This document shows, piece by piece, positions 36,515 through 46,778 of a stretch of DNA of 64,000 nucleotides. The notes under the pieces were generated by a model that did not search any database, was not told the DNA's origin, and saw nothing but the letters and a program-made list of their open reading frames with translations. Source of the DNA: Lachnospira sp. UBA4346 (GTDB taxonomy: Bacteria; Bacillota; Clostridia; Lachnospirales; Lachnospiraceae); assembly GCA_002394205.1 (NCBI GenBank), contig DGTC01000060.1:1-64000 (forward strand), given 5' to 3'. Every line of letters begins with the position of its first letter. The first letter of the stretch is position 1. The position numbers and the translations under genes are program-made.

Positions 36515-38131
36515 ATGGGGATAATGGAGCCATTTAGCCGGAGTGCCGGTATATTAATGCCTATCAGCAGTCTTCCGTCGCCTTATGGAATTGGAACATT
36601 GGGAATTGAGGCATATGCATTTGTGGATTTTATCAAACAATGTAATCATAAATACTGGCAGGTATTGCCGGTGGGACCAACAACATATGGAGATAGTCCG
36701 TATCAGTCGTATTCTGCATTTGCAGGTAATCCATATTTTATTGATTTAGACCTGCTGGTAGAAGAAGGATTGCTTTATAAGTCGGAATTGCTCTCAAAAG
36801 ACTGGGGGGATGGACGCGTGCCGGTCCAGGTATCAGAAGAAGATGCATTGCGAGGAAGTTACGCAGATAACAGAGATATTGGACTTGGGAATGAGAGTTA
36901 TGTAAGTTATGAGAAACTCTACAACACAAGAATACCGGTATTGCAGGATGCATATCGTCGTTTTCAGGAGAAACTTGAGAACAAAGAAGCACAAAATGAA
37001 TTTATCAATGCACAAAATTATGAACAGTTTCAGAAAAAGAATGGTTATTGGTTAGATGATTATGCATTATTTATGGCTGTCAAGAATCATTTTGAAGGTA
37101 TTGCATGGTCTGAATGGGATGATGATATTCGTTTTCGAACACAGGAAGGCTTAGATAAGTATCATACACTTTTGAAACAAGAAATCGGATTTTGGGTATT
37201 TGTACAATATGCATTTGATTATCAGTGGATGGCAGTGAAAAAATATGCCAATGACAAAGGAATTGAGCTGATTGGTGATATTCCGATTTATATGGGATAT
37301 GATAGTGCAGATGTGTGGGCACATACGAAAGATTTTCAATTGGATGAAGACCTTGCGTGTGTTGATGTAGCAGGTGTGCCGCCCGATGCGTTTTCAGATC
37401 TTGGACAGAAATGGGGCAATCCATTATATGATTGGGATGTCATTGAAAAGGATGATTTCACATGGTGGCGCAAACGTATGGAGCGTTCAGCCACATATTA
37501 TGATGTGATTCGAATTGACCATTTTATTGGAATGGTTAAATATTATGCGATTCCAGCAGATATGCCGGATGCAAGACAGGGAGAATATCATAAAGGACCG
37601 GGAAAGAAGCTCACCCGGGCAATTAACGAATCTATTGGAGATAAGAAAATTATTGCAGAAGATTTGGGCGTATTTGTTCCGGAAGTCGGTGAGTTACTGG
37701 AAGAAAATAATTATCCGGGTATGAAAGTCATTGAGTTCGCATTTGGTGGGGATAGAAAGAATCCACATCTTCCATATAATTATACACAAAATAGTGTCGT
37801 ATATGGCGGAACGCATGATAATGAGACGTTGATGGGATATTTTGAAGAACACAACGACTGGGAATTAGGATATGCATATGAATATCTCGATACGAGAGAT
37901 AAGGATAAGATGGTGGATAATGTATTTCGCTTAGCTTATGGCAGTGTCGCCAATCTTGTCATTTTCTCTGTTCAGGATATTTTAGGACTTGGAAACTGGG
38001 CGCGTATGAATACACCATCAACATTAGGAGATAATTGGAAATGGCGTATGAACAAGGGTGCACTGACACAGCAGCATATTGACAGGATGCGTTATTTTGC
38101 CAGTATTTTTGGCCGTGAAACAAATGAATAA
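36515..38131 (+). CDS. malQ: 4-alpha-glucanotransferase (amylomaltase, GH77)
   Basis: 538 aa from ATG 36515, where GGAG (36505-36508) is well spaced; the frame stays open to 36491. The motifs RSAGILMPISSLPSPYGIG, VIRIDHFIG (nucleophile Asp), IIAEDLG (acid/base Glu) and GGTHDNETLMG are those of GH77. It transfers alpha-1,4-glucan chains in maltodextrin or glycogen metabolism. No other maltose genes are next to it. Confidence 0.93.
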   Translation: MGIMEPFSRSAGILMPISSLPSPYGIGTLGIEAYAFVDFIKQCNHKYWQVLPVGPTTYGDSPYQSYSAFAGNPYFIDLDLLVEEGLLYKSELLSKDWGDGRVPVQVSEEDALRGSYADNRDIGLGNESYVSYEKLYNTRIPVLQDAYRRFQEKLENKEAQNEFINAQNYEQFQKKNGYWLDDYALFMAVKNHFEGIAWSEWDDDIRFRTQEGLDKYHTLLKQEIGFWVFVQYAFDYQWMAVKKYANDKGIELIGDIPIYMGYDSADVWAHTKDFQLDEDLACVDVAGVPPDAFSDLGQKWGNPLYDWDVIEKDDFTWWRKRMERSATYYDVIRIDHFIGMVKYYAIPADMPDARQGEYHKGPGKKLTRAINESIGDKKIIAEDLGVFVPEVGELLEENNYPGMKVIEFAFGGDRKNPHLPYNYTQNSVVYGGTHDNETLMGYFEEHNDWELGYAYEYLDTRDKDKMVDNVFRLAYGSVANLVIFSVQDILGLGNWARMNTPSTLGDNWKWRMNKGALTQQHIDRMRYFASIFGRETNE

Positions 38132-38142
38132 ATAGAAATGAT

Positions 38143-38190
38143 AGAGAATCTATAGTTGTTTTATATAACAGCTGTGGATTCTCTCTTTTA
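38143..38190 (+). terminator. Intrinsic terminator after malQ
   Basis: An 18-bp stem with several G-U pairs (core AGAGAATC 38143-38150 with GATTCTCT 38177-38184) followed by CTTTTA. Confidence 0.75.
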
Positions 38191-38309
38191 TATTATAGGA
38201 AACTTTATTTTTATACTATGAAAATGCGCTAAGGATGTGCATTATGTAAAAGAGAAGGTATATTGCAGAAATATTCAATGTTGACGCATAGTTTTGCATG
38301 GATTTAGGG

Positions 38310-38391
38310 TTGCAATTATCTGGATAATATGATAGTATTCTTTTTATGACGAACAGTTGTATTTGTACGGCGTACACTAAAAAACAACTGT
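38310..38391 (+). promoter_or_regulatory. Promoter and nested hairpin leader of the threonine/lysine cluster
   Basis: TTGCAA (38310-38315), 17-bp spacer, TAGTAT (38333-38338). The leader then folds as ACAGTTGT (38353-38360) with ACAACTGT (38384-38391), enclosing a TGTAC-GGC-GTACA hairpin; a further GTCTG/CAGAC hairpin follows at about 38391-38403. No T run, T-box or lysine riboswitch is seen. Confidence 0.5.
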
Positions 38392-38421
38392 CTGTCACAG
38401 ACAGACAAAGAGATGAGAAAA

Positions 38422-38877
38422 ATGATGGAGAATCGTGTGGAAGACAATATTAAGTATTATGTGGTAAAGCAGAAGGCTTTGCCGGAGGTATTGCTCAAGG
38501 TAGCAGAAGCGAATAGACTGATTGAGACAAAGGGATGTTCTATTGCAGATGCAACAGATCAGCTCGGTATCAGTAGAAGTTCTTATTATAAGTATAAGGA
38601 TGATATTTTTCCATTTCGGGATAATGTAAAAGGCAAAACAATTACATTTGTCTTATCAATGGATGATGAACCGGGGTTGCTATCGCTTGTATTAAAGACG
38701 GTAGCGCAGTTTCAGGCGAATATTTTAACAATTCATCAGACAATACCTGTTAATGGTGTTGCATCGCTGACATTAAGTGTGGATATCCTGCCAACAACAG
38801 GAGATTCGTCAAAGATGATTGAAGAAATAGAGCAGCTTACAGGCGTTCGTTATTTGAAGATTTTAAGTAGGGAATAA
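38422..38877 (+). CDS. ACT-domain regulatory protein (PheB/UPF0735 type)
   Basis: 151 aa from ATG 38422, about 9 nt after AAAGAG; an in-frame ATG at 38413 is too close to that RBS. The N-terminal half has an HTH-like segment (CSIADATDQLGISRSSYYKYKD) and the C-terminal half an ACT domain (FVLSMDDEPGLLSLVLKTVAQF). ACT domains bind amino acids. It is 22 nt upstream of hom, so sensing threonine or a related amino acid for this operon is a fair inference. Confidence 0.85.
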   Translation: MMENRVEDNIKYYVVKQKALPEVLLKVAEANRLIETKGCSIADATDQLGISRSSYYKYKDDIFPFRDNVKGKTITFVLSMDDEPGLLSLVLKTVAQFQANILTIHQTIPVNGVASLTLSVDILPTTGDSSKMIEEIEQLTGVRYLKILSRE

Positions 38878-38899
38878 AGCACAGAAGGGGAAGAGTAAG

Positions 38900-40126
38900 A
38901 TGGCAAAGATTGCAGTATTAGGTTATGGTACAGTAGGTTCTGGTGTAGTTGAGGTAATTGAAACAAATTATGCTTCCATTGCAAAAAGAGCTGGAGAAGA
39001 AGTAGAGGTTAAGAGCGTATTAGATTTGAGAGATTTTCCGGGAGATCCGATTCAGGAAAAAATCGTTCATGATGTAGATATTATTATCAATGATCCTGAA
39101 ATAGACGTTGTTGTTGAGGTAATGGGCGGAATCGAACCTGCATTTACATTTGTAAAGAAAGCATTAGAAGCCGGCAAGAGTGTATGTACATCGAATAAGG
39201 CACTTGTTGCAGCACATGGACCGGAATTACTTGCAATGGCCAAAGCAAGAAACTTAAACTTCATGTTTGAAGCATCTGTTGGAGGCGGTATTCCAATTAT
39301 CCGTCCATTGAATCAGTCATTGACAGCAGATGAAATTACGCAGATTACAGGTATCTTAAATGGTACAACCAACTACATTTTAACAAAGATGAGTAAAGAA
39401 GGAAGTTCTTATGAAGATGTGTTAAAAGAGGCACAGGAATTAGGCTATGCAGAACGTAATCCGGAAGCAGATGTAGAAGGATATGATGCTTGTCGTAAGA
39501 TTGCCATTCTTACATCACTTGCGTTTGGTTCAACGGTAAACTTTGAAGAGGTATGTACAGAAGGTATTACAAAGATTTCAACAGAAGATTTTAAGTATGC
39601 TGAGAAGTTAGGCTGTGTTGTGAAGTTACTTGGAACAAGCAAGAAGATTGGTGATAAGGTTTATGCAATTACAGCACCGTTTTTAATTGATGCAACACAT
39701 CCATTATATAATGTAAATGACGTGTTAAACGGTATCTATATCAATGGAAATGTAATCGGAGATGTAATGTTCTTTGGTGCAGGTGCCGGTAAGTTACCAA
39801 CAGCAAGTGCGGTTGTAGCAGACGTTGTGGACTGTGTAAAGCATAAGGGAACAAATGTTATGACAGTATGGACATCAGAAAAGATGCAGCTTGGTGACAT
39901 TAATGATGTAGAGCGTTATTTCTTTGTTCGAGTAAAGGGCAGCGTAGATAAGAACTTAGCAGAAGTCGAGAAAGCATTTGGCGATATTGATGTTGTAGAA
40001 GTAGAAGGAATTGATGGAGAATTCGGTTTTGTGACAGCACCAATGACAGAGAAGGCATTCAACGAGGCAGCAGCCAATGTGGATATGATTAATCGTATTC
40101 GTCTTGACAAGACAAGCCTTTCATAA
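38900..40126 (+). CDS. hom: Homoserine dehydrogenase
   Basis: 408 aa. N-terminal NAD(P) fold (VLGYGTVGSGVVEVI), the catalytic domain with EASVGGGIPII and GILNGTTNYILTKM, and a C-terminal ACT-like region (FFVRVKGSVDKNLAEVEKAFG) that usually confers threonine feedback. It reduces aspartate semialdehyde to homoserine, the branch point to threonine and methionine. Confidence 0.94.
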   Translation: MAKIAVLGYGTVGSGVVEVIETNYASIAKRAGEEVEVKSVLDLRDFPGDPIQEKIVHDVDIIINDPEIDVVVEVMGGIEPAFTFVKKALEAGKSVCTSNKALVAAHGPELLAMAKARNLNFMFEASVGGGIPIIRPLNQSLTADEITQITGILNGTTNYILTKMSKEGSSYEDVLKEAQELGYAERNPEADVEGYDACRKIAILTSLAFGSTVNFEEVCTEGITKISTEDFKYAEKLGCVVKLLGTSKKIGDKVYAITAPFLIDATHPLYNVNDVLNGIYINGNVIGDVMFFGAGAGKLPTASAVVADVVDCVKHKGTNVMTVWTSEKMQLGDINDVERYFFVRVKGSVDKNLAEVEKAFGDIDVVEVEGIDGEFGFVTAPMTEKAFNEAAANVDMINRIRLDKTSLS

Positions 40127-40313
40127 ATTAAAAATGTAAATGTATTTTGTATACAATCAGAAATCGGCAGTATACACTATGCAGGAATTCGATATATTTG
40201 CTTAGAAAGATTTTACAATGATATGGACAAATGAAATTGGTTGTGAAATTTTTGATAAGCGGGTTATGAAAATAGAATGATCAAAATATAAATGGGATAG
40301 AATGGAGAAAATT

Positions 40314-41516
40314 ATGAAGTATTTAATCGTCCTTGGAGATGGAATGGCAGACAAGAACATCCCTGAGTTAGGAAATCAGACACCATTGATGTATGCAAAA
40401 ACACCAACAATGGATCATTTTGCAGCAATGTCAGAAATTGGAATGGTACATACGATTCCAGATGGAATGGCACCGGGAAGTGATACAGCAAATTTATCAG
40501 TATTAGGATATGATCCAAAGGAATATTATACGGGACGTTCTCCATTGGAAGCATTGAGCATCGGTGTAGATATGAAGACAACAGATGTAGCACTTCGCTG
40601 CAATATTGTTACAGTATCAACAGATGATCTTCCATATGAAGAAAAGACAATTATTGACCACAGTTCCAGTGAAATTTCAACAGAAGACGCAGCAGTGCTG
40701 TTAGAAGCAGTTCGTAAGGAATTAGAAAATGATATTTATAAATTCTACGTTGGAACAAGTTACAGACATTTGACAATCTGGGACAAGGGAGAGGTTGTAG
40801 AACTGACACCTCCGCATGATGTATTAGGACAGAAGATTGGAAAGTATTTGCCGGCAGATGCTGCACTTCGTGACATGATGAAGAAAAGTTATGATATTCT
40901 TGCAAATCATCCAATCAATCAGGAACGTATGAAGAACGGTTTGAATCCTGCGAATTCTATCTGGTTCTGGGGAGCAGGCACAAGACCGATGCTTTCACCA
41001 TTTGTAGAAAAGACAGGTCATACAGGTGCGATGATTTCTGCGGTTGATTTGCTCAAAGGGATTGCAGTTGGTGCAGATATGAAGGTCATTGAAGTAGAAG
41101 GAGCCAATGGCGGACTTCATACGAATTATGAAGGAAAGGCAGATGCGGCATTTGATGCATTGGTAAATCAGAATTGTGATTTTGCATATATTCATTTGGA
41201 AGCACCGGATGAAATGGGACATCAGGGCAGTTATGAACGCAAAGTTCAGGCAATTGAAAATCTTGATGAACGCATTATCAAGAGAGTAACAGACAAGTTA
41301 GAAGCAGCAGGCGTGGATTTCCGTATGTTGGTATTACCGGATCATCCAACACCGGTAGCAATTCGTACACATGTTGCAGACCCTGTTCCATATATGTTAT
41401 ATGACAGCACGGCAAAACAGTCCCATACATGGCATTATAATGAGAAAGAAGCAGAAGAAAGCGGTAATTATGTAGCAGAAGGTCATACGATTATCAATCA
41501 TTTGTTTGAAAAATAA
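40314..41516 (+). CDS. apgM-family enzyme, proposed homoserine kinase
   Basis: 400 aa from ATG 40314, with GGAG (40304-40307) upstream. It belongs to the cofactor-independent phosphoglycerate mutase/archaeal ApgM group of the alkaline phosphatase superfamily: YLIVLGDGMADKNIPELGN, DTANLSVLGYDP (metal-site region), EAPDEMGHQG and VLPDHPTPV. In several phyla a subgroup of this family sits between hom and lysC or thrC where thrB is missing and is proposed to act as homoserine kinase. Its position here fits that. A glycolytic mutase role is the alternative. Confidence 0.8.
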   Translation: MKYLIVLGDGMADKNIPELGNQTPLMYAKTPTMDHFAAMSEIGMVHTIPDGMAPGSDTANLSVLGYDPKEYYTGRSPLEALSIGVDMKTTDVALRCNIVTVSTDDLPYEEKTIIDHSSSEISTEDAAVLLEAVRKELENDIYKFYVGTSYRHLTIWDKGEVVELTPPHDVLGQKIGKYLPADAALRDMMKKSYDILANHPINQERMKNGLNPANSIWFWGAGTRPMLSPFVEKTGHTGAMISAVDLLKGIAVGADMKVIEVEGANGGLHTNYEGKADAAFDALVNQNCDFAYIHLEAPDEMGHQGSYERKVQAIENLDERIIKRVTDKLEAAGVDFRMLVLPDHPTPVAIRTHVADPVPYMLYDSTAKQSHTWHYNEKEAEESGNYVAEGHTIINHLFEK

Positions 41517-41560
41517 GGGCTGCGTTTATTTGTGAATAAAATAACAAAAATATCGTTGAT

Positions 41561-41589
41561 TTGACATTTATAATATTATAAAATAATGT
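41561..41589 (+). promoter_or_regulatory. Promoter of lysC
   Basis: TTGACA (41561-41566), 17-bp spacer, TAATGT (41584-41589), about 65 nt before the lysC start. Confidence 0.6.
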
Positions 41590-41654
41590 AGCGGTTCACA
41601 TTTTGAATAAAAAGTGTGATATACATTCGTTATAACATGAGGAAGGAAATAAAA

Positions 41655-42974
41655 ATGGTTAAAGTAGTAAAATTCGGTGGAAGTTCCCTTGCAAGTGCAG
41701 AACAGTTTAAGAAGGTTGGAAATATTATTCATGCAGATGACAGCAGAAGATATGTAGTACCGTCAGCTCCGGGAAAGCGTTTCTCAGACGATACAAAGGT
41801 AACAGATATGCTGTATAAGTGTTATGCAGAGGCAGAAGCCGGTAAGAATTTTGATAAGCAGTTAAAGGCAATCAAAGAACGCTATAATGAGATTATCAAA
41901 GGCTTAGGCTTAAAGTTATCTCTTGATGAACAGTTTGAAACAATTAAGAAGAAGTTCTCTGCACTTGCAGGTAAGGACTATGCAGCTTCAAGAGGCGAGT
42001 ATTTAAATGGTATTATCATGGCAAATTACCTTGGATACGAATTCGTTGACGCTGCAACTGTTATTTGCTTTGATAAAGATGGAGAATTTGATGCAGAAAA
42101 GACAAATCAGGTTATGGCAGAGCGTCTTGCTGCAACAGAATCGGCAGTTATTCCAGGTTTCTATGGAGCAATGCCAAATGGTGCTGTAAAGACATTTTCA
42201 AGAGGTGGTTCAGATGTAACAGGTTCTATCGTTGCAAGAGCGTTGAAGGCAGATGTATACGAGAACTGGACAGATGTATCTGGCTTCTTAGCAGCAGATC
42301 CAAGAATCGTTGAGAATCCACAGCCAATTACAGTTATTACTTATAAGGAATTACGTGAGTTATCATACATGGGAGCTTCTGTATTGCATGAATCAGCCAT
42401 CTTCCCGGTTCGTAAAGAAGGAATTCCAATCAATATCCGTAATACAAATGCACCGGAAGACAAGGGTACAATGATTGTTGAAACAACATGTAGTATTCCG
42501 GATTGCACGATTACAGGTATTGCAGGTAAGAAGGGATTTGTATCAATCAGTATCGATAAGGATATGATGAATTCAGAAATTGGATTTGGAAGAAAAGTTC
42601 TTCAGGTATTTGAAGACAATGGTATCTCATTTGAGCATATGCCATCAGGTATTGATACAATGACAGTGTTCGTTCATCAGGATGAATTCGTAGAAAAGGA
42701 ACAGAAGGTTCTTGCAGAGTTACACAGAGTTGTAAAGCCGGATGTTCTTGAATTAGAATCAGACCTTGCACTGATTGCAGTTGTTGGTCGTGGAATGAAG
42801 AATCGTTCAGGTATTGTAGGTAAGATTTTTACAGCACTTGCAGATGCAAAGGTTAATGTTAAAATGATTGATCAGGGGTCAAGTGAGTTAAATATCATTA
42901 TCGGTGTTCGTAATAAGTATTTCAATGACGCTGTAAAAGCAATTTATGCAGCATTTGTTCCAGGAGATTGTTAA
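41655..42974 (+). CDS. lysC: Aspartate kinase
   Basis: 439 aa from ATG 41655 (MVKVVKFGGSSLASAEQF), behind AGGAAGGAA. The kinase domain has KFGGSSLA and FSRGGSDVTGSIVARAL; two C-terminal ACT repeats follow (GFVSISIDKDMMNSEIGFGRKV and VGRGMKNRSGIVGKIF), the site of feedback inhibition. It makes aspartyl phosphate, the first step to lysine, threonine and methionine. Confidence 0.94.
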   Translation: MVKVVKFGGSSLASAEQFKKVGNIIHADDSRRYVVPSAPGKRFSDDTKVTDMLYKCYAEAEAGKNFDKQLKAIKERYNEIIKGLGLKLSLDEQFETIKKKFSALAGKDYAASRGEYLNGIIMANYLGYEFVDAATVICFDKDGEFDAEKTNQVMAERLAATESAVIPGFYGAMPNGAVKTFSRGGSDVTGSIVARALKADVYENWTDVSGFLAADPRIVENPQPITVITYKELRELSYMGASVLHESAIFPVRKEGIPINIRNTNAPEDKGTMIVETTCSIPDCTITGIAGKKGFVSISIDKDMMNSEIGFGRKVLQVFEDNGISFEHMPSGIDTMTVFVHQDEFVEKEQKVLAELHRVVKPDVLELESDLALIAVVGRGMKNRSGIVGKIFTALADAKVNVKMIDQGSSELNIIIGVRNKYFNDAVKAIYAAFVPGDC

Positions 42975-43002
42975 TTAGATAACATACGAATGGAGTAAAA
43001 CT

Positions 43003-43437
43003 ATGGGATATTTTGATTTTGATGAAGATGAAAGAGATAGCTATAACAGCAATCAGAATGAGGATAATCACTTCGACTGGAATCGTCAGCAGGAACAGGA
43101 TAAGGATGTTAGGAACAACAATCAGATGCCAATACGACAAAAGGATTCATTAGGCGGTTGGTCGATTCTGTTTGGAATTATTGGAATACTTACATCTATG
43201 TTGTATTTCTTAGGTGTGCCACTGTCTGTCGTATCCATTGTGCTTGCAGTATTGGCACGCAGTCGTGCAGGAAGATTTGAAGGAAAAGGTGTAGCAGGAT
43301 TGTGTTTAGGTATTGTCGGTGTGTGTTTAAGTCTGTTGTTCTTTGCGATGATGTTATCTATGCTACAAAATCCAGAGCTTGTTCAGGCAATTCAGGAGTT
43401 GTCGAATTCGATGGGAATGCCTGCAGGGGATTTGTAA
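43003..43437 (+). CDS. Small DUF4190-like membrane protein
   Basis: 144 aa. The first 45 residues are highly charged and rich in D, E, N and Q (DFDEDERDSYNSNQNEDNHF). Two to three hydrophobic segments follow (about 52-85 and 100-125) with a small-residue linker ARSRAGRFEGKGVAGLCLG, as in DUF4190 proteins. Function unknown. It follows lysC by 28 nt and may be read through from it. Confidence 0.7.
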   Translation: MGYFDFDEDERDSYNSNQNEDNHFDWNRQQEQDKDVRNNNQMPIRQKDSLGGWSILFGIIGILTSMLYFLGVPLSVVSIVLAVLARSRAGRFEGKGVAGLCLGIVGVCLSLLFFAMMLSMLQNPELVQAIQELSNSMGMPAGDL

Positions 43438-43489
43438 GAGAACAATTGTTTTAATACAGTTGTTGTTAAAAATAAAATATAAGTGTGAA

Positions 43490-43555
43490 AGAACCAGAGT
43501 GTGTGATGTGTCTTGTTGGTAGGCAGGAGATTAAGCGGCTCTGGTTCTTGTCTTT
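43490..43555 (+). terminator. Intrinsic terminator
   Basis: AGAACCAGAG (43490-43499) pairs with CTCTGGTTCT (43539-43548), with a long 39-nt loop, followed by a T-rich tail. It ends the lysC-DUF4190 transcript. Confidence 0.65.
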
Positions 43556-43766
43556 ATTAAATATGATAAAATAACCACAGAGCAAGGTGGTAAAATTACA
43601 AAAAATCCCATGCATCTATCTGGCTGTGTTCCGCCACAAAATATTGATAAACCCCATAAAAACTGTTATAATACAAGATAGACTGATTTTTTGGCGGTTT
43701 CATAGAATTCTATGATAAAAGGAAATCAGCACAAGGATATACAAAGAGACACGAGGTTAGAAAAAC

Positions 43767-46058
43767 ATGGACATTACAAAAAAAATAGCGGAAGAGTTAC
43801 AGGTAAAGGTTAGTCAGGTGCAGGCGGCAGTCCAGCTGATTGATGAAGGCTGTACGATTCCATTTATTGCCAGATATAGAAAAGAAGTAACAGGTGCATT
43901 GAATGATGAGCAGCTGCGTAACTTAGATGAACGATTAAAATATTTGAGAAACTTAGAAGACCGTAAGACACAGGTACTAGCAAGCATTGAAGAACAGGGA
44001 AAGCTGACAGAAGCGTTACAGGCACAGATTCTTGCAGCAGAGACGATGGTACTTGTAGAAGATTTATATCGTCCGTATAAGCAAAAGAGAAGAACGAGAG
44101 CAACCATTGCAAAAGAAAAGGGATTAGAGCCATTTGCAGAGATGATTCTTGCACAGAATGTAACACAGCCGTTAGAGGAATTGGCAGCCGATTTCTTATC
44201 AGAGGAAGAAGGTAAGGAAGTAAAGACGGCGAAAGATGCAATTGCAGGAGCAATGGATATTATTGCAGAACAGATTTCGGACGTGGCAGATTATAGAACT
44301 TATATTCGTGAAATTACGATGAAGGAAGGACAGATTGTGTCTGCTGCAAAGGATGAGAAAGCAGAATCTGTTTACGAGATGTATTATGAATATAGTGAAG
44401 CACTTGCAACCGTTCCGGGACATCGTATTCTTGCAATGAATCGTGGAGAGTCTGAGAAAATTTTAACAATCAAAATTGAAGCACCGGTGGAACGTATTTG
44501 CAGATATTTAGAGAAGAAGATTCTTGTTTCAGATAATACATATACGACAGATGTATTAAAAGAAACCATTGCAGATGCATATGACAGACTGATTGCGCCA
44601 GCGATTGAGCGTGAAATTCGCAGCAATTTAACAGAAGTTGCAGAAGATGGGGCAATCAAGGTGTTTGGTAAGAACTTAGAGCAGCTGCTGCTTCAGCCGC
44701 CAATTGCAGGTAAGACTGTCTTAGGATGGGATCCGGCATTTCGTACAGGCTGTAAATTAGCCGTTGTTGATGCGACAGGCAAAGTGTTAGATACAAAGGT
44801 TATTTATCCGACAGCACCACATAATCGTGTAGAAGAATCAAAAGATGAGGTAGAGAAACTGATTCGTAAGTATCACGTTTCCTTAATCTCTTGCGGAAAT
44901 GGTACTGCTTCCCGTGAATCTGAGCAGATTATTGCAGATATGATTAAAGAAAGAAATCTGACAGATGTGGATTATGTGATTACCAATGAGGCAGGTGCAT
45001 CTGTATATTCTGCAAGTAAGTTGGCAACAGAAGAATTCCCAGATTTTGATGTAGCACAAAGAAGTGCCGTATCGATTGCAAGAAGAGTTCAGGATCCGCT
45101 TGCAGAGCTTGTTAAAATTGAGCCAAAGTCTATTGGTGTAGGTCAGTACCAGCATGACATGAACCAGAAGAAACTGACAGAGACATTAACAGGTGTTGTG
45201 GAAGACAGTGTCAATAAAGTTGGTGTGGATTTGAATACAGCATCAGCCTCTCTGCTTGCATATATTTCCGGTATTTCAAAGACGGTTGCAAAAAATATCG
45301 TAGATTATCGTGAAACAAATGGCAGATTTACCAATAGAAAGCAGCTTTTAAAAGTTTCCAAGTTAGGACCAAAAGCATTTGAGCAGTGTGCCGGATTTAT
45401 GCGTATTACAGGTGGAGAGAATCCATTAGATGCCACAAGTGTACACCCGGAAAGCTATGAAGCTGCAAAGAAGTTATTAGAGTTGATGGGATATGATTGC
45501 AATTCGATTACTTCTGGAGAACTGATTGGATTAAAGGGCAAAGTCGAAAATATTCAGAAGATGGCAGAAGAACTCGGTATTGGTGAGATGACACTTACAG
45601 ATATTATCAAAGAATTAGAAAAGCCGGGCAGAGATCCAAGAGATGAGATGCCAAAGCCAATCCTAAGAAAAGATGTCTTGAATATGGAAGACTTACAACC
45701 AGGAATGATTTTAAAAGGAACGGTTCGAAATGTTATCGATTTTGGTGCATTTGTAGATATCGGTGTACACCAGGATGGCCTTGTACATATTTCACAGATG
45801 TGTGCAAATAAGCGTGTAGAGCATCCATTGGATGTAGTGCGTGTTGGAGACATTGTCGACGTACGTGTCATTGATGTTGATGTAGCGAAGGCACGCATTG
45901 GTTTGTCAATGATTTTGGATGAATCAGAAGCAAAGAAGATGGGAACAAAGAAGTTTGGTGACAGAAAGAATACATCGGGCAATCGAAAGAATGACAATCG
46001 TCGTAAACAGAAGCAGGATGGATTGAATCTTTCCGGTTTGTCAAAGTTTATGCGTTAA
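43767..46058 (+). CDS. tex: Tex-family RNA-binding transcription accessory protein
   Basis: 763 aa. N-terminal Tex helical region (CTIPFIARYRKEVTGALND), a YqgF-like RNase H fold (GWDPAFRTGCKLAVVDATG), helix-hairpin-helix repeats (TASASLLAYISGISKTVAKNI), and a C-terminal S1 domain (GTVRNVIDFGAFVDIGVHQDG) before a basic tail. Tex binds nucleic acid and is tied to transcription and stress tolerance. Confidence 0.94.
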   Translation: MDITKKIAEELQVKVSQVQAAVQLIDEGCTIPFIARYRKEVTGALNDEQLRNLDERLKYLRNLEDRKTQVLASIEEQGKLTEALQAQILAAETMVLVEDLYRPYKQKRRTRATIAKEKGLEPFAEMILAQNVTQPLEELAADFLSEEEGKEVKTAKDAIAGAMDIIAEQISDVADYRTYIREITMKEGQIVSAAKDEKAESVYEMYYEYSEALATVPGHRILAMNRGESEKILTIKIEAPVERICRYLEKKILVSDNTYTTDVLKETIADAYDRLIAPAIEREIRSNLTEVAEDGAIKVFGKNLEQLLLQPPIAGKTVLGWDPAFRTGCKLAVVDATGKVLDTKVIYPTAPHNRVEESKDEVEKLIRKYHVSLISCGNGTASRESEQIIADMIKERNLTDVDYVITNEAGASVYSASKLATEEFPDFDVAQRSAVSIARRVQDPLAELVKIEPKSIGVGQYQHDMNQKKLTETLTGVVEDSVNKVGVDLNTASASLLAYISGISKTVAKNIVDYRETNGRFTNRKQLLKVSKLGPKAFEQCAGFMRITGGENPLDATSVHPESYEAAKKLLELMGYDCNSITSGELIGLKGKVENIQKMAEELGIGEMTLTDIIKELEKPGRDPRDEMPKPILRKDVLNMEDLQPGMILKGTVRNVIDFGAFVDIGVHQDGLVHISQMCANKRVEHPLDVVRVGDIVDVRVIDVDVAKARIGLSMILDESEAKKMGTKKFGDRKNTSGNRKNDNRRKQKQDGLNLSGLSKFMR

Positions 46059-46202
46059 TATATAAGGAAAGTATGTTAAAAAGCATAAATAGTTTGTGAA
46101 AAAGTACATACGTAAGAATACGTATAAAATGCTGCTTTCATTTCACAGGAAAAGAGGATGTATCTTATATTAAGATAAAAGAAAGTAATTGAGGTAAAAT
46201 GT

Positions 46203-46778
46203 ATGGAGACACAACAGGTTCAGAATGAAAAATGCATTACATTTGATGCAACAATTACAGAGCAGGATTTGATGAATTTTAAGGTCTATCACAATTATCA
46301 CAGTGTGGGAGGCGTTGCAGGATTCCTGTTTGGTATTGTAGCGTTGATTATCTGTGCATTTTCTATTGTAAATAAATATAACATCTCATATATTTTAATG
46401 ATGGGATTTTTTGGCTTATTCTTTACAGTGTATACACCAATTGATATGAAGCGTAAGGTAAAGAAGCAGATGAAACAGGTGGAGGCATTTCAGGAGCCGA
46501 TTCATTATGTAGTAACACCTGAAAAGATTTCACTGACACAGAAGGATGTTACAGAGGATTTGTTTTGGGAAGATTTATATCAGATAAAATGTACAGGAAA
46601 GAGTCTGGTATTATATATGACTTCCGTTCGTGCAAATATTTTGCCGCTTCGATGTGTAGGAAGTGAGACAGAAGCATTTCTGGATATTGCAAGCGAAAAA
46701 CTCAAGCCATTCCAGTTGAAATTAAACCAGAAAAAGGCAATTCAGACAGGAGAACAATATGGTAAAGGAAACATTTGA
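46203..46778 (+). CDS. YcxB-like membrane protein
   Basis: 191 aa. Two adjacent hydrophobic helices (about 36-58 and 62-82), then a YcxB-type domain (IHYVVTPEKISLTQKDVTEDLFWEDLYQIKC) predicted cytoplasmic. Function unknown. Its end overlaps the tsaE start by 20 nt, so it is coupled to that operon. Confidence 0.75.
   Translation: METQQVQNEKCITFDATITEQDLMNFKVYHNYHSVGGVAGFLFGIVALIICAFSIVNKYNISYILMMGFFGLFFTVYTPIDMKRKVKKQMKQVEAFQEPIHYVVTPEKISLTQKDVTEDLFWEDLYQIKCTGKSLVLYMTSVRANILPLRCVGSETEAFLDIASEKLKPFQLKLNQKKAIQTGEQYGKGNI

Noticed and set aside
38191..38412. T-box leader upstream of the hom cluster
   Set aside because: No T-box sequence or terminator/antiterminator pair; only small nested hairpins.
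41517..41654. Lysine riboswitch upstream of lysC
   Set aside because: The 138-nt gap is too short and lacks the conserved core; only a promoter is seen.
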